NCBI RefSeq assembly: GCF_017052465.1
Contig: NZ_JAFHKT010000126.1
Location: 42,461 to 106,460 of the forward strand
From: Arthrobacter pascens
GTDB lineage: Bacteria; Actinomycetota; Actinomycetes; Actinomycetales; Micrococcaceae
Length of the DNA stretch: 64,000 nucleotides
Direction of reading: 5' to 3'
In this document: positions 24,485-35,445 of the stretch, one piece after another
How the letters are laid out: the number at the start of each line of letters is the position of its first letter
How positions within the stretch are numbered: the first letter of the stretch is position 1
Made by a program: the position numbers and the translations under genes
The notes under the pieces: generated by a model
Told to the model about the DNA's origin: nothing
What the model saw: only the letters and a program-made list of their open reading frames with translations
Database searches by the model: none

Positions 24485-26131
24485 TTGTCAGAGCACATTG
24501 CCCCCGGCACTGCCGATGCCCCGGACGGGCAGGCTTCCCCAGGCGGGTTCCGGCCAACGGCCGTCGCCGCAACAGAACTGGGTGCCATCGGGCGGTGGGT
24601 CGGCCTCACCGTGGCCGGAGCGGCGGCGGACGTTCACGTCACCGGGATCTCCCTCAACTCCCGGACGGTGGAGCGCGGCGACCTTTATGTGGCACTCCCC
24701 GGCTCCGCACGCCACGGCGCGGACTTTGCCTCCACGGCAATTGAGTCAGGCGCCGTAGCTGTGCTGACGGACGACGCCGGTGCGCGGCTCCTGGCGCTGG
24801 CGCCTGACATTTCCGTTCCGGTGCTCGTGGTGGATGAGCCGCGGGCCGTGGTGGGCCGCCTGTCAGCGTTGATTTACCGGAGCCAGGCAACGGACGGTTC
24901 GTCGCCGTCGCTCTTCGGTGTCACCGGAACGAACGGCAAGACCACCACCACATACTTCGTCAATTCCCTGCTTCAGGCTCTCGGGAAAAGAACGGGGCTG
25001 ATCGGCACCATCGAGATTGTTGCCGGCGGCGATCCGATTCCCAGCCTCCTGACCACGCCGGAATCCACCGACGTCCACGCCCTGCTCGCCCTCATGCGCG
25101 AACGGGGGCTCGATGCAGCGTCCATGGAAGTGTCCTCGCACGCAGTCTCGTTCCGCCGCGTCGACGGCGTGGTCTTCGACGTCGTCGGGTTCACCAACCT
25201 GACCCAGGACCACCTTGACCTGCACGGCACCATGGAGGAATACTTCCGCACCAAGGCGGAGCTCTTCACAGAGGAGCGCGCCCGCGCCGCTGTGGTAACG
25301 GTCGACGACGAGTGGGGACGCCGTCTCGCCGCCGAGGCGGGCCTTCCGGTCACCACACTGTCAACCCTGCCGGCGGCCCTTTCGGGCAGCGCGGACTGGA
25401 CCGTCACCGAGCCGCGGCCCCGCGGCCTTGGCACCGAATTCACGCTGCGCAGCAGCACCGGCGTGGAGCTCCGCGTGCACACCGGTCTCCCCGGAAGCTT
25501 CAACGTATCCAACGCCGCCCTTGCGCTGGTGATGGTCCTGGCAGGCGGGGCCGATCCCGCCGAGGTGCAGGCAGCACTCGATGCCAGCGACCCCTTCACG
25601 GTGGCCGTGCCCGGCAGGATGCAGCTAGTGTCCGCCCAGCCCGCCGCGGTGGTCGACTTCGCGCACAACCCCGATGCCCTGGCCCGGGCGCTGGAGGCGG
25701 TCCGTTCAACCGACCCGGCGACGCGCGTCATCGTGGTCTTCGGTGCCACAGGCCAGAGGGACCAGGGGAAGCGTCCGTCCATGGGCGCCATCGCGGCCCG
25801 TCTCGCCGACGTCGTGATCGTCAGCGACGACGACCCCCACGACGAGGACGCGGCGACTATCCGGGCCGATGTGCTGGTCGGTGCCACGGATGCCAAGGAG
25901 TCCGAACGGCTCGACTGCCAAATCATGGAAGTTTTCCCCCGCGACGAGGCCATCCGCAAGGCCGTTGAACTGGCCACCGCCAGGGACACCATCCTCGTTG
26001 CCGGACGCGGCCACGAAGTATGGCAGGAGGTCAAGGGCGTGAACCTTGCCCTCGACGACAGGGTGGAGCTCCGGAAGGCCTTGACGGCACGGGGATTCAC
26101 CGTTCTTGAAGACGACCGGATAGAGTCCTAG
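24485..26131 (+). CDS. murE: UDP-MurNAc-tripeptide synthetase (probably L-lysine-adding)
   Basis: The 548-residue Mur ligase has P-loop [14 protein letters not shown] and the carbamylated-lysine and central-domain motifs MEVSSHAVSF and HNPDAL. It adds the third stem-peptide residue to UDP-MurNAc-L-Ala-D-Glu. The specificity loop reads SDDDPHDED where meso-diaminopimelate ligases have DNPR, so L-lysine is the likely substrate, in keeping with the A3-alpha wall of Arthrobacter. TTG 24485 is preferred because GGAG lies 6 nt upstream; GTG 24449 in the same frame lacks a ribosome site. An N-terminal ~30-residue extension precedes the domain. murF follows after 6 nt. Confidence 0.94.
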   Translation: MSEHIAPGTADAPDGQASPGGFRPTAVAATELGAIGRWVGLTVAGAAADVHVTGISLNSRTVERGDLYVALPGSARHGADFASTAIESGAVAVLTDDAGARLLALAPDISVPVLVVDEPRAVVGRLSALIYRSQATDGSSPSLFGVTGTNGKTTTTYFVNSLLQALGKRTGLIGTIEIVAGGDPIPSLLTTPESTDVHALLALMRERGLDAASMEVSSHAVSFRRVDGVVFDVVGFTNLTQDHLDLHGTMEEYFRTKAELFTEERARAAVVTVDDEWGRRLAAEAGLPVTTLSTLPAALSGSADWTVTEPRPRGLGTEFTLRSSTGVELRVHTGLPGSFNVSNAALALVMVLAGGADPAEVQAALDASDPFTVAVPGRMQLVSAQPAAVVDFAHNPDALARALEAVRSTDPATRVIVVFGATGQRDQGKRPSMGAIAARLADVVIVSDDDPHDEDAATIRADVLVGATDAKESERLDCQIMEVFPRDEAIRKAVELATARDTILVAGRGHEVWQEVKGVNLALDDRVELRKALTARGFTVLEDDRIES

Positions 26132-26137
26132 ACCGAC

Positions 26138-27607
26138 ATGATTGCATTTACTGCGGCGGAAATCGCCGACATCACCAGCGGCCTGCTCCTTGCCGACCCC
26201 GAGCTCACTCCCACCTCAGTGGTTACCGACTCACGCGAGGCCACCAGCGGCTCGCTCTACGTGGCCAAGCCCGGCGAAAACGCGGACGGACACGATTTCA
26301 TGGGAGCGGCGTTTGACCGCGGTGCCATCCTGGCGCTGGCCGAACGCGATGTCACCGATTCCGCAGGAACGAGCTACCCGGCTGTCGTCGTGAAGGACGC
26401 CGTGCTGGCCATGGGCGCCCTGGCCGCGGAAGCGGTCCGGCGGATCAGGGCCCGCCGCGAGGCGGCAGGCGAACAGCTCACGGTCATCGGCATCACAGGA
26501 TCTGCCGGCAAGACCAGCACCAAGGACCTCTTGGCCGGCATCCTCTCAACGGAGGCCAACACGGTGGCCCCTCAGGGGTCCTACAACGGCGAAGTGGGCG
26601 TGCCGCTCACGGTCTTCCAGGCCGGCTTCGACACCCGGTTCCTCGTCATCGAAATGGGCGCTACCGGCATCGGGCACATCAGCTACCTCAGCGACTTGGT
26701 CCGCCCGGAAATCGGCGTGGTCCTGGGCGTGGGCACAGCTCACGCCGGCGAATTCGGCGGGGTGGACAACATCGCGACCGCCAAGGGCGAGCTCGTGGAA
26801 GCCCTTCCCGCCGCAGGCACGGCTGTGCTGAACCTGGATGATCCCCGGGTGGCGGCCATGGCCGGCCGCACCCGGGCTGCGGTGTTCGGGTTCTCCTCCA
26901 GGAACGCCGAGACAGAGGGCCCGGTGGCCCGGGCCCTGCACCTGGACACCAACGCCGCAGGCCACCCTGAATTCGACCTCGGCCTCCCGGGGGAGGAACC
27001 TGTCCACGTGAGCAGCAGGCTCATCGGGGAACACCACGTCGCAAACCTCCTCGCTGCTGCAGCCGCCGCCTCCGCCGCCGGCATCCCTGCAGCCCGCATC
27101 GGCGCCTCCCTCAGCTCCCAGTCGGCCGCCAGCCGCTGGCGCATGGAGCGCACTGAGCGGGCGGACGGCGTGACCATCATCAACGACGCCTACAACGCGA
27201 ATCCGGAATCGATGCGTGCGGCGCTCCGGACCCTGGCAGACCTCGGCCGCGGCCGCCGCACCTGGGCAGTCCTGGGAGCCATGCTGGAGCTGGGCGACGA
27301 GTCCATCCGGGAGCACACCGCCGTGGGCACCCAGGTGGTGCGCCTGAACATCTCACGCCTGCTGGTGGTGGGACGCGAGGCGCGGTCGCTCTATGTCTCG
27401 GCCATCCAGGAAGGCTCCTGGGGCGAGGAATGCATCTTTGCCGAAACTGTGGACGAGGCCTACGACGTGCTGGAAGCCCAGCTGGAACCGGGGGACCTGG
27501 TGCTGTTCAAGTCCTCCAACAGCGTCGGACTGCGCCATTTAGGCGATCGGATAGCATTACCCGGACAATCCCGCGCGAGTGCCAATGAAGGGAGCGAGCT
27601 GCTGTGA
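26138..27607 (+). CDS. murF: UDP-MurNAc-tripeptide--D-Ala-D-Ala ligase
   Basis: The 489-residue Mur ligase has P-loop [13 protein letters not shown], then [29 protein letters not shown] and the MurF signature [16 protein letters not shown]. It finishes the UDP-MurNAc-pentapeptide in the cytoplasm. The ATG at 26138 lies 6 nt after murE, and its stop overlaps the mraY GTG by 4 nt (GTGA), so the three genes are translated as a block. Confidence 0.97.
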   Translation: MIAFTAAEIADITSGLLLADPELTPTSVVTDSREATSGSLYVAKPGENADGHDFMGAAFDRGAILALAERDVTDSAGTSYPAVVVKDAVLAMGALAAEAVRRIRARREAAGEQLTVIGITGSAGKTSTKDLLAGILSTEANTVAPQGSYNGEVGVPLTVFQAGFDTRFLVIEMGATGIGHISYLSDLVRPEIGVVLGVGTAHAGEFGGVDNIATAKGELVEALPAAGTAVLNLDDPRVAAMAGRTRAAVFGFSSRNAETEGPVARALHLDTNAAGHPEFDLGLPGEEPVHVSSRLIGEHHVANLLAAAAAASAAGIPAARIGASLSSQSAASRWRMERTERADGVTIINDAYNANPESMRAALRTLADLGRGRRTWAVLGAMLELGDESIREHTAVGTQVVRLNISRLLVVGREARSLYVSAIQEGSWGEECIFAETVDEAYDVLEAQLEPGDLVLFKSSNSVGLRHLGDRIALPGQSRASANEGSELL

Positions 27608-28713
27608 TTGCACTATTGATCGGCGCTGGCCTGGCCCTGCTGATGGCATTGGTGGGCACCCCGCTGTTCATCCGCCTGCTGGTCCACAAAAGCTACGGCC
27701 AGTTCATCCGGGACGACGGACCGACGTCGCACCACACCAAGCGCGGCACCCCCACCATGGGCGGAACCGTGGTGGTCACGGCTGTCCTCCTCAGCTACGG
27801 ACTGACGCACCTCATCATGTGGATGATGAATCCGCGGTCCGCCGGACCATCGGCCTCGGCGCTGCTCCTGCTGTTCCTGATGGTGGGCATGGGCCTCGTG
27901 GGCTTCCTGGATGACTTCATCAAGATTTCACGGCAGCGCAGCCTTGGCCTGAACGCCAAGGCCAAGCTGATCCTGCAGGGCGCAGTGGGCATCATCTTCG
28001 CCGTGCTGGCCCTCTACTTCCCCGATACGGACGGGCTCACGCCGGCGTCCACCAAGATTTCCCTGGTTCGCGACATCCCCTGGCTGGACCTGGCCTTCGG
28101 CGGCACCGTGCTCGGCGCGGTTCTCTTCGTCCTGTGGTCAAACCTGATCGTCACCGCGGCAACCAACGGCGTCAATCTCACCGACGGCCTGGACGGGCTC
28201 GCCGCCGGGGCCTCGGTCATGGTCTTCGGCGCCTACACGCTGATGGGCATCTGGCAAAGCAACCAGGCCTGCGGTTCGCCCCGCCAGGCAGGGAGCGGCT
28301 GCTACTCCGTGCGGGACCCGCTGGATCTTGCGCTCCTGGCCGCCATCATGAGCGCGGCGCTCGTGGGCTTCCTCTGGTGGAACACGTCACCGGCCAAGAT
28401 CTTCATGGGCGACACCGGATCCCTGGCTATCGGGGGCGCCATCGCCGGGTTTGCCATCCTGTCGCGCACCGAACTGCTGCTGGCCTTCATCGGCGGCCTG
28501 TTCGTGCTCATCACCTTGTCGGTCATCATCCAGGTGGGCTACTTCAAGGTCACCAAGGGCAAGCGCTTCTTCAAGATGGCGCCGCTGCAGCACCACTTCG
28601 AACTCAAGGGCTGGGCTGAAGTTACAGTCGTCGTACGTTTCTGGATCCTTGGCGGCCTGTTTGTCGCCGCGGGCCTTGGCATCTTCTACGCAGAATGGGT
28701 GGTCCTGCTGTGA
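27604..28713 (+). CDS. mraY: Phospho-N-acetylmuramoyl-pentapeptide-transferase
   Basis: The 369-residue polytopic membrane enzyme (about ten TM helices) has the conserved [38 protein letters not shown] and QHHFELKGW motifs containing the catalytic aspartates. It transfers phospho-MurNAc-pentapeptide to undecaprenyl phosphate, making lipid I. The GTG start overlaps the murF stop, and the stop overlaps the preferred murD GTG by 4 nt. The extra loop with [12 protein letters not shown] (two Cys) between TM helices is common in actinobacterial homologues. Confidence 0.97.
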   Translation: MIALLIGAGLALLMALVGTPLFIRLLVHKSYGQFIRDDGPTSHHTKRGTPTMGGTVVVTAVLLSYGLTHLIMWMMNPRSAGPSASALLLLFLMVGMGLVGFLDDFIKISRQRSLGLNAKAKLILQGAVGIIFAVLALYFPDTDGLTPASTKISLVRDIPWLDLAFGGTVLGAVLFVLWSNLIVTAATNGVNLTDGLDGLAAGASVMVFGAYTLMGIWQSNQACGSPRQAGSGCYSVRDPLDLALLAAIMSAALVGFLWWNTSPAKIFMGDTGSLAIGGAIAGFAILSRTELLLAFIGGLFVLITLSVIIQVGYFKVTKGKRFFKMAPLQHHFELKGWAEVTVVVRFWILGGLFVAAGLGIFYAEWVVLL

Positions 28714-30284
28714 CTGGCATCGAAACCGGAACGGGCAGGCTGAAAGACCTGGTCAGCTGGGACTCCGACTGGGCGGGGCTCCGCGTTGTGGTCACCGGCA
28801 TCGGCGTGTCAGGTTTCTCCGCGGCGGACACCCTCATCGAACTGGGTGCCCGCGTGGTGGTGGTGGACGCCGCGACCTCGGAAACGGCCGAAGCCAAAGC
28901 CGACACCCTGAGGATCGTGGGCGCCGCAGACGTCCTTCTCGGCGACGACGCCGTGCGGGCGGTGCCGAAAATCGACGGCATGAAGCCGGACCTGATCGTC
29001 ACGTCGCCGGGCTGGCGGCCGGACCAGGCGCTGCTCGCCGCCGCCGCACGCGCCCACATCCCGGTGTGGGGCGACGTCGAACTCGCCTGGCGCCTGCGGG
29101 TCCGGGAGGGACGCAAGACCGCAGACTGGCTGACCATCACCGGAACCAACGGAAAGACGACGACGGTCGGCCTGACCGAGTCCATGCTGAAGGCCGCCGG
29201 GCTGAAAGCCATAGCCGTGGGCAACGTGGGCACGCCCATTCTCGACGCGCTCCGGGACCCCGTCGAGTACGACGTTTTCGCTGTGGAGCTGTCCAGCTTC
29301 CAGCTGCATTGGTGTGAGTCCGTTTCCGCCGTCGCCAGCGTCTGCCTCAACGTCGCCGAGGACCACGTGGACTGGCACGGATCGTACACGGAGTACCTGG
29401 CTGACAAGGCCAAGATCTACGAGCACACGCAGAAGGCCTGCATCTACAACGCCGAGCAGATCGAGACGGAGCGCATGGTGGAGGATGCCGACGTCGTGGA
29501 GGGCTGCCGGGCCGTCGGTTTCACCACCGTGACCCCCGCCATCAGCATGCTGGGCGTCGTCGAGGGCCTGCTGGTGGACCGCGCCTTCATCGCGGAGCGC
29601 AAGGACAGTGCCGCGGAGCTCGCGTCGATGGCCGATCTCGGCCCGGTGGCCCCGCGCCACATGGTGGCGAATGCGCTGGCCGCAGCCGCACTGGTGCGGG
29701 CCTACGGCCTCAGCCCCGAAGACGTGCGCCTCGGGCTGAAGGCGTACATCCCGGGAAGCCACCGCATCCAGCCTGTGGCCAAGCAGAACGGCGTGCTCTG
29801 GATCAACGACTCCAAGGCCACCAATCCGCACGCCGCTGCTGCTTCGCTGTCCGCCTTCGAGTCCGTCGTCTGGATCGCCGGAGGCCTGTCCAAGGGTGTC
29901 AGCTACGACGAAATCGTGAGCGGGCAGGCAGCCCGGCTCAAGGCGGTGGTGCTCATCGGCAAGGACACTGCGTCGCTGGAAGAGTCGTTGCGGCGACACG
30001 CTCCGGATGTACCGGTCATCCGGCCGGCCACGGGCGACACTGAAAATGTGCAGTCTGCCGGAACCGGTCACGATGCCCCGCCGTCCCCGTCAGAGTCCGG
30101 CGAGGCTGTGATGGCACAGGCCGTCGCTTCAGCGGCACAGGTCGCCACCTCGGGTGACACTGTGCTCATGGCCCCGGCAGCTGCGTCCATGGATCAGTTC
30201 TCTTCCTATGCTCACCGTGGCGACGCCTTCATCGAAGCAGTCCGCGAGCTCGTGGAAGGGCAGGCCCAGACCGGCAAGGAGTAA
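28710..30284 (+). CDS. murD: UDP-MurNAc-L-Ala--D-Glu ligase
   Basis: The 524-residue Mur ligase has an N-terminal Rossmann-like domain ([16 protein letters not shown]), P-loop [35 protein letters not shown] and the C-terminal [13 protein letters not shown]. It adds D-Glu to UDP-MurNAc-L-Ala. GTG 28710 overlaps the mraY stop by 4 nt and is preferred over ATG 28695. The protein is longer than the usual ~450 residues; part of the extra length is a Gly/Pro/Ser-rich insertion near residues 440-465 (around [14 protein letters not shown]). Confidence 0.96.
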   Translation: MTGIETGTGRLKDLVSWDSDWAGLRVVVTGIGVSGFSAADTLIELGARVVVVDAATSETAEAKADTLRIVGAADVLLGDDAVRAVPKIDGMKPDLIVTSPGWRPDQALLAAAARAHIPVWGDVELAWRLRVREGRKTADWLTITGTNGKTTTVGLTESMLKAAGLKAIAVGNVGTPILDALRDPVEYDVFAVELSSFQLHWCESVSAVASVCLNVAEDHVDWHGSYTEYLADKAKIYEHTQKACIYNAEQIETERMVEDADVVEGCRAVGFTTVTPAISMLGVVEGLLVDRAFIAERKDSAAELASMADLGPVAPRHMVANALAAAALVRAYGLSPEDVRLGLKAYIPGSHRIQPVAKQNGVLWINDSKATNPHAAAASLSAFESVVWIAGGLSKGVSYDEIVSGQAARLKAVVLIGKDTASLEESLRRHAPDVPVIRPATGDTENVQSAGTGHDAPPSPSESGEAVMAQAVASAAQVATSGDTVLMAPAAASMDQFSSYAHRGDAFIEAVRELVEGQAQTGKE

Positions 30285-30286
30285 GA

Positions 30287-31612
30287 ATGGTCAGCACGCC
30301 CACACGTCCCGCGGCCGCACGGCCGCGGACAGCGGAGACGATCCGCGGGGCTGCCTCCAGCACCGCGCTGCGACGGCCTTTGCCGGCCAAGCTGTTGCGC
30401 GGGTACCGCCGCTTCTGGTCTGCCCTTGAAGGAAGCGGAAAATCCCGCAACGGCTCCACGTACTACCTCATTCTCGGAACCACCCTGGCGCTGACCGCCA
30501 TCGGCATCATGATGGTGCTCTCGGCCTCCAGCGTGGAGGCCATCGCGGCGGGGGAGTCGCCCTACTCGGCCGCCCTCAAACAGGGGCTGTTCGCGGGCAT
30601 CGGCGTCTTCCTGATGTTCATGCTGTCGCGGATCAACGTGGTGTGGCTGAAACGGCTTGCGTGGGCGGGCATCATCGTCGCCTATGGCCTGCTGGGGCTG
30701 GTGCTGGTAATCGGCACGAGCGTGAACGGCAACAAGAACTGGATCGAAGTCGGCGGGTTCTTCACCCTGCAGCCGTCGGAGGCCGCCAAGCTCGCCCTGG
30801 CCCTCTGGATGGCCACGGTGCTCGCGAAAAAGTCGAAGCTGATTCACCGCTGGCAGCACGCCGTCATTCCGGTGGTGCCGGTGGCCCTCGGCATCATCGG
30901 GCTCGTCCTCGCCGGAAACGACCTCGGCACCGGCATGATCATCATGATGGTCATGGCCGCCGCACTGTTTTTCGCCGGTGTACGCCTCTACCTCTTCGGC
31001 TTCGCGGCCGTGGCCGGGGTCATCGCCACGGCAGTCATGGCCATGACGAGCTCCAACCGCATGTGCCGCATCACCTCGTGGTGGACGGGACAGAGCTGCG
31101 GCGACGGCACGGACGCCAACTACCAGTCAACAAACGGCCTCTACGGGCTGGCCTCCGGCGGCTGGTTCGGCGTCGGGCTCGGCCAGAGCCGGCAGAAATA
31201 CAGCTGGATACCGGAAGCCCACAACGACTTCATTTTCGCCATCATCGGCGAGGAACTCGGGCTGGTGGGGACCGTCGTCGTCCTGATCCTGTTCGCCATC
31301 CTTGGCGCCGCAATCTACCGGGTGGTCGTCGCCCAGGAGGACCTGTTCCATCGGGTCCTTGCCGGCACGATCATGGTGTGGCTGCTGGGCCAGGCCACGG
31401 TCAACATGGCCGTGGTCACGGGACTGGTCCCGGTGATCGGAGTTCCGCTGCCCTTCATTTCCTATGGCGGGTCGGCCCTGCTCATGTCCCTCTGCGCAAT
31501 CGGCGTAGTGTTGTCCCTGGCCCGGGTTCAGATGGCGCCCAACCTCAGGCCCCGGAAACTGCTTCCTCCCCTTCGGAAGCCGGGCGGCAAGAAATCCCGT
31601 ACGAAAGCGTAA
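30287..31612 (+). CDS. ftsW: Septal peptidoglycan glycosyltransferase FtsW (SEDS)
   Basis: The 441-residue SEDS protein has about ten TM helices after a basic cytoplasmic N-terminus. Signature residues include [29 protein letters not shown] with the putative catalytic region, and [13 protein letters not shown] near the C-terminus. It polymerises lipid II into glycan strands at the septum with FtsI. It starts 2 nt after murD and is followed by murG after 10 nt. Confidence 0.96.
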   Translation: MVSTPTRPAAARPRTAETIRGAASSTALRRPLPAKLLRGYRRFWSALEGSGKSRNGSTYYLILGTTLALTAIGIMMVLSASSVEAIAAGESPYSAALKQGLFAGIGVFLMFMLSRINVVWLKRLAWAGIIVAYGLLGLVLVIGTSVNGNKNWIEVGGFFTLQPSEAAKLALALWMATVLAKKSKLIHRWQHAVIPVVPVALGIIGLVLAGNDLGTGMIIMMVMAAALFFAGVRLYLFGFAAVAGVIATAVMAMTSSNRMCRITSWWTGQSCGDGTDANYQSTNGLYGLASGGWFGVGLGQSRQKYSWIPEAHNDFIFAIIGEELGLVGTVVVLILFAILGAAIYRVVVAQEDLFHRVLAGTIMVWLLGQATVNMAVVTGLVPVIGVPLPFISYGGSALLMSLCAIGVVLSLARVQMAPNLRPRKLLPPLRKPGGKKSRTKA

Positions 31613-31622
31613 ACAGCACCTG

Positions 31623-32723
31623 ATGAAAACCGACTCCTTGTCCGTGGTCCTCGCCGGCGGTGGAACGGCGGGCCATATCAATCCGCTGCTCGCCATTGCC
31701 TCGGCCATCCGCGAAGCGCGCCCCGACGCGAGGCTGCTCGCCGTCGGAACGTCCACCGGCATGGAGACCAGGCTGGTTCCGGCCGCCGGGCTCGAGCTAG
31801 CCACTATTGACCGCGTCCCGTTCCCGCGCAGGCCGTCCGCGGATCTGCTGCGGCTGCCCGGCCGGCTCGCCGGTGCGGTCAAGCAGGCCGGGCGCATCCT
31901 GGACGACGCCGGGGCGGACGTCCTGGTGGGAGTGGGCGGTTACGTCTGCACACCCATGTATCTCGCGGCCAGGCGGCGAAACATCCCCATTGTCATCCAC
32001 GAGGCCAACGCCCGTCCCGGTCTCGCCAACAGGGTGGGTGCCCTCTTCAGCCGGCACGTTGCCGTGGCCTTTGCCGGCACCCCGCTGCGGAACGCCCGGC
32101 ACGTGGGGATGCCCATGCGCCGGGAAATCTCTGCCATGGTCAGAGCCACGGCCCGGGACAGTGCCCTGACGGCTCTGGGGCTGAGCCCCGAAAAGCCGGT
32201 CCTTATCGTGACCGGAGGATCGTCCGGCGCCCAGAGCATCAACCGCACGGTGGCGGCGTCCCTCGGAGCCCTGGCAGAGGCCGGAATCCAGACCCTCCAC
32301 ATCACCGGGCGGGGCAAAACGGTCGAGGACGGGAGCGGAAACGTCCTGCAGGCCGACGGCTATCGCCAGCTCGAATATGTCGACGGCATGGAGTCGGTCT
32401 ACGCCGCCGCGGACCTTTTGCTTGCCCGCGCCGGAGCGGCCACGGTGAGCGAGGTGGCCGCCGTCGGTGTTCCGGCAGTCTTCGTGCCGTTGCCCATCGG
32501 CAACGGCGAGCAGGCCCTCAACGCGGACGGGCTGGTGCAGGCCGGCGGCGCGCTCCTGGTGGCGGACCGCGAGTTCACCCCGGAGTGGGTCAGCGCCCGG
32601 CTCATTCCCCTCCTGACCGACCGGTCCCGGCTCGAGACCATGGCAGCGAACTCAGAAAACCTCGGCATCAGGGATGCCGACCGGCTCATGGCCGGACTCG
32701 TACTGGAAGCGGTATCCAAATGA
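31623..32723 (+). CDS. murG: UDP-GlcNAc:lipid I N-acetylglucosaminyltransferase
   Basis: The 366-residue GT28 glycosyltransferase has the Gly-rich lipid-carrier loop [20 protein letters not shown], the second G-loop [12 protein letters not shown], and the donor motif [16 protein letters not shown] with [13 protein letters not shown]. It makes lipid II from lipid I on the inner face of the membrane. Its stop overlaps the murC ATG by 4 nt. Confidence 0.97.
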   Translation: MKTDSLSVVLAGGGTAGHINPLLAIASAIREARPDARLLAVGTSTGMETRLVPAAGLELATIDRVPFPRRPSADLLRLPGRLAGAVKQAGRILDDAGADVLVGVGGYVCTPMYLAARRRNIPIVIHEANARPGLANRVGALFSRHVAVAFAGTPLRNARHVGMPMRREISAMVRATARDSALTALGLSPEKPVLIVTGGSSGAQSINRTVAASLGALAEAGIQTLHITGRGKTVEDGSGNVLQADGYRQLEYVDGMESVYAAADLLLARAGAATVSEVAAVGVPAVFVPLPIGNGEQALNADGLVQAGGALLVADREFTPEWVSARLIPLLTDRSRLETMAANSENLGIRDADRLMAGLVLEAVSK

Positions 32724-34099
32724 CCAGCAACGGCACACTTCGCCAGGACGCGCTCGGCCGCGTGCACTTCATCGGCATCGGCGGCGTCGGCATGTCCGCC
32801 GTCGCCCGGATCATGGTGGCACGGGGCGTACCGGTCAGCGGCTCGGATGCCAAGGACCTGCCGGTCATGGCAGACCTGGCCGCCGCAGGAGCACGAGTGG
32901 CCGTTGGCTACGCTGAGGCGAACCTTGGCGACGCCCAGACCGTGGTGGCGGGTTCAGCCATCCGGGCTGACAATCCCGAACTCGCCGCAGCCAAGGCCGC
33001 AGGCCTGCCGGTTCTGCACCGGTCGGAAGCGCTGGCGGCCACCATGGCCGACGACCTCGTGGTCACGGTGGCGGGCACGCACGGAAAATCCACCACCACG
33101 TCGATGATCGCCGTGCTGCTCCAGGGCGCGGGCATGGACCCGTCATTCGCCATCGGGGCCAACGTCCCGGCGCTCGGCGTCAACGCGGCGAACGGCACGT
33201 CCAAGGTGTTCGTCGCCGAAGCCGACGAGTCCGACGGGTCCTTCCTGAACTACCGCCCGCAGATCGCCGTGGTCACCAACGTCGAGCCGGACCACCTGGA
33301 CCACTACGGCACTCCTGAGGCCGTGTACGAATCGTTCGACCGGTTCACGGCGCTGCTGCCCGCGGACGGCGTGCTCGTGGCCTGCGCGGACGACGCCGGG
33401 GCGCTGGCCCTTGCCCGGCGCACCAGGGAGCGGGGCAACACCCGCGTGCTGCTGTACGGCACCTCCGATGAGGCCGACATCCGGCTGTCCGACGGCGGCC
33501 CCGGCAACGTGGCGGTCACGACGGCGGCGGGAGAGTTTCCGTTGTCCCTCCAGGTTCCGGGGCGCCACAACGCGCTCAACGCCGCTGCCGCCATGGCGGT
33601 TGCCCTCGAACTCGGTGTGGCGCCGGAGCAGGCGGCATCGGCGCTGGCAGGTTTCTCCGGCGCGTCGCGGCGGTTTGAGTTCAAGGGCGAGGGCCGGGGG
33701 GTGCGGGTCTACGACGACTACGCGCACCACCCCACAGAAGTGCGCGCCGCCCTGGCCGCCGCACGGTCCGTCGCGGGAGGCCACAAGGTGCATGTCCTGT
33801 TCCAGCCGCACCTTTTCTCCAGGACCCGTGAATTTGCCAAGGAATTCGCCGATGCGCTCAACACGGCTGACACGGCCCTGGTGCTGGACATTTATCCTGC
33901 GAGGGAAGACCCCATCCCCGGCGTGACGAGCGAACTCATCGCCGGGCACCTGGGCGCGGGAGGACGCCTGGTCGCAGGAGGCCAGACCGCCGTCGAGGCA
34001 TTGTCCGCGGCCGCGCAGCCGGGCGACATCATCCTGACGGCCGGCGCCGGCGATGTCACCGCCTACGGCCCCCTCATCGTGGAGTCGCTGAGTGGCTAG
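32720..34099 (+). CDS. murC: UDP-N-acetylmuramate--L-alanine ligase
   Basis: The 459-residue Mur ligase has the N-terminal [15 protein letters not shown] motif, P-loop [34 protein letters not shown] and [11 protein letters not shown]. It adds L-Ala to UDP-MurNAc, the first stem-peptide step. ATG 32720 overlaps the end of murG (ATGA) and fits the family N-terminus; a longer in-frame extension to 32585 lies inside murG. Its stop overlaps the ftsQ GTG by 8 nt. Confidence 0.97.
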   Translation: MTSNGTLRQDALGRVHFIGIGGVGMSAVARIMVARGVPVSGSDAKDLPVMADLAAAGARVAVGYAEANLGDAQTVVAGSAIRADNPELAAAKAAGLPVLHRSEALAATMADDLVVTVAGTHGKSTTTSMIAVLLQGAGMDPSFAIGANVPALGVNAANGTSKVFVAEADESDGSFLNYRPQIAVVTNVEPDHLDHYGTPEAVYESFDRFTALLPADGVLVACADDAGALALARRTRERGNTRVLLYGTSDEADIRLSDGGPGNVAVTTAAGEFPLSLQVPGRHNALNAAAAMAVALELGVAPEQAASALAGFSGASRRFEFKGEGRGVRVYDDYAHHPTEVRAALAAARSVAGGHKVHVLFQPHLFSRTREFAKEFADALNTADTALVLDIYPAREDPIPGVTSELIAGHLGAGGRLVAGGQTAVEALSAAAQPGDIILTAGAGDVTAYGPLIVESLSG

Positions 34100-35240
34100 C
34101 ACCCGCCGGCCCACCTACCGGCCCTCCGGCTCCGGAAAGCCCGCTGGTTCCGGAAAGCCCGTCAGTTCCGGAAACCGGACCAAGACCCCGGAGACGCAGA
34201 AGGACGTGCGGCCGGGCGTCATCACGGCGTCCAAGAGTGCGCCTGCCGCGGCCCCGGAGCCCCGGGATCCGGTGCGGAAGCCGGCCCGGAATCCAGCGGG
34301 GAAGCCGGCAGCGGACAACCGGACGCGGCCGGCAAAGCCGGGGGAGCAGGCTACCCCGGGGGAGCAGCAGAGCAGGACTCAGGCCGTCCTGGCTGCCGCC
34401 AAGCGCCCGTGGCGGAAGCGCGCGGAACAGCAGGCGGCACCGCACAGCGGTAAAACAAACGGCGGTAAAACAAACGGCGGTAAAACAAACGGCGCCAACG
34501 CAAACGGCGCAGAGCCGGACAACGTGCTCGCCTTTCCGGAGCCCAAAGGCAAACGCATCAGGCGGAATGTCATCATGGCGGCATGCGTCGCTGCGGCTCT
34601 CGTCGCCGGCATGATCCTGGCCGCCGTCTACTCGCCCGTGCTGGCCGTCAAGACGGTGACGGTGAGCGGCACCAAGCTGCTCAAGGCCACGCAGGTCCAG
34701 GCCGCCCTGAAGCCGTTGGAAGGCACACCGCTGCCCCAGGTGAACGATGAGGAAGTCGAAAGGCTGCTCAAGCCGCTGGTCCAGATCAAGTCCGTGAGCA
34801 CCCAGGCCCGCCCGCCCTCCGAGCTGGTGGTCCAGGTCCAGGAACGTGTCCCCGTAGCGCTCGTGAAGCGCGGCGCTGAGTACCTGCTGGTGGACGTGGA
34901 AGGGGTGCGCCTCACTGCCACGGCCGATCCTGCCAACGTGAAGCTGCCGGTCATCGACGGCGGCGCCGGAGCGATCGGCAAGGATCTCTTCCAAGCCACC
35001 ACCGCCGTGCTGGGCGCCCTGCCGGCCACCGTTCTTGCCAAGCTCTCCAACGCCTCCGCCAAGTCCGTGGACGCGGTTGAACTGAAGCTGGTGGACGGCC
35101 AGACCATCATCTGGGGCAACGAAAGTGAGAAGGAGCTGAAGGCGCGGGTTTTGGAGGCGCTGCTGAAGGTTCCCGCGGACCCGGCCAATCCAGTCAACGT
35201 CTACGATGTCAGCGTGCCGCGCCACCCCGTGACGCGCTGA
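34092..35240 (+). CDS. ftsQ: Cell division protein FtsQ
   Basis: The 382-residue bitopic protein has a long (~155 residues) basic, low-complexity cytoplasmic N-terminus with SGKP and NGGKT repeats. One TM helix follows (about 158-178, AACVAAALVAGMILAAVY), then a POTRA domain beginning LAVKTVTVSGTKLLKATQV, and the FtsQ beta domain with RPPSELVVQVQERVPVALV. It links early and late division proteins. GTG 34092 overlaps the murC stop by 8 nt. The N-terminal repeats are AT-richer than the rest of the gene. Confidence 0.93.
   Translation: MASTRRPTYRPSGSGKPAGSGKPVSSGNRTKTPETQKDVRPGVITASKSAPAAAPEPRDPVRKPARNPAGKPAADNRTRPAKPGEQATPGEQQSRTQAVLAAAKRPWRKRAEQQAAPHSGKTNGGKTNGGKTNGANANGAEPDNVLAFPEPKGKRIRRNVIMAACVAAALVAGMILAAVYSPVLAVKTVTVSGTKLLKATQVQAALKPLEGTPLPQVNDEEVERLLKPLVQIKSVSTQARPPSELVVQVQERVPVALVKRGAEYLLVDVEGVRLTATADPANVKLPVIDGGAGAIGKDLFQATTAVLGALPATVLAKLSNASAKSVDAVELKLVDGQTIIWGNESEKELKARVLEALLKVPADPANPVNVYDVSVPRHPVTR
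34449..34508 (+). repeat. 15-bp tandem repeats in ftsQ
   Basis: Three exact copies of GGTAAAACAAACGGC start at 34449, 34464 and 34479, and a diverged fourth copy (GCCAACGCAAACGGC) follows at 34494. They are in frame, give NGGKT pentads in the cytoplasmic tail of FtsQ, and can vary in number without frameshift. Confidence 0.9.
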
Positions 35241-35346
35241 CTCCGTGACTTGCTGACACGCCGTATTTCGGGGTGATTAGTACGACACGCTGCCTCGGTT
35301 ATTGAATGTACGAAGCATAGGAAATAGCGTCACAGACATGAGTTAC

Positions 35347-35379
35347 TTGACATAACTATAACCTTCAACTCGAAGGTTA
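35347..35379 (+). promoter_or_regulatory. ftsZ upstream region: TTGACA box and perfect 8-bp dyad
   Basis: TTGACA (35347-35352) is followed by the inverted repeat TAACCTTC-AACTC-GAAGGTTA (35359-35379), then a further AAGGTTC. The dyad covers the region where the spacer and -10 would lie; TATAAC at 35357 overlaps its left arm. It could be an operator, or a hairpin in a leader RNA read from upstream. ftsZ starts 67 nt later. Confidence 0.5.
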
Positions 35380-35445
35380 AGGTTCAAAGCTTCAAGCTCG
35401 ACTCCATCAGATTTCGCAATAGGACACGAACAAGGGACACGTAAC

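Noticed and set aside
34449..34508. CRISPR-like short repeats
   Set aside because: The units are directly adjacent with no spacers, in frame inside ftsQ.
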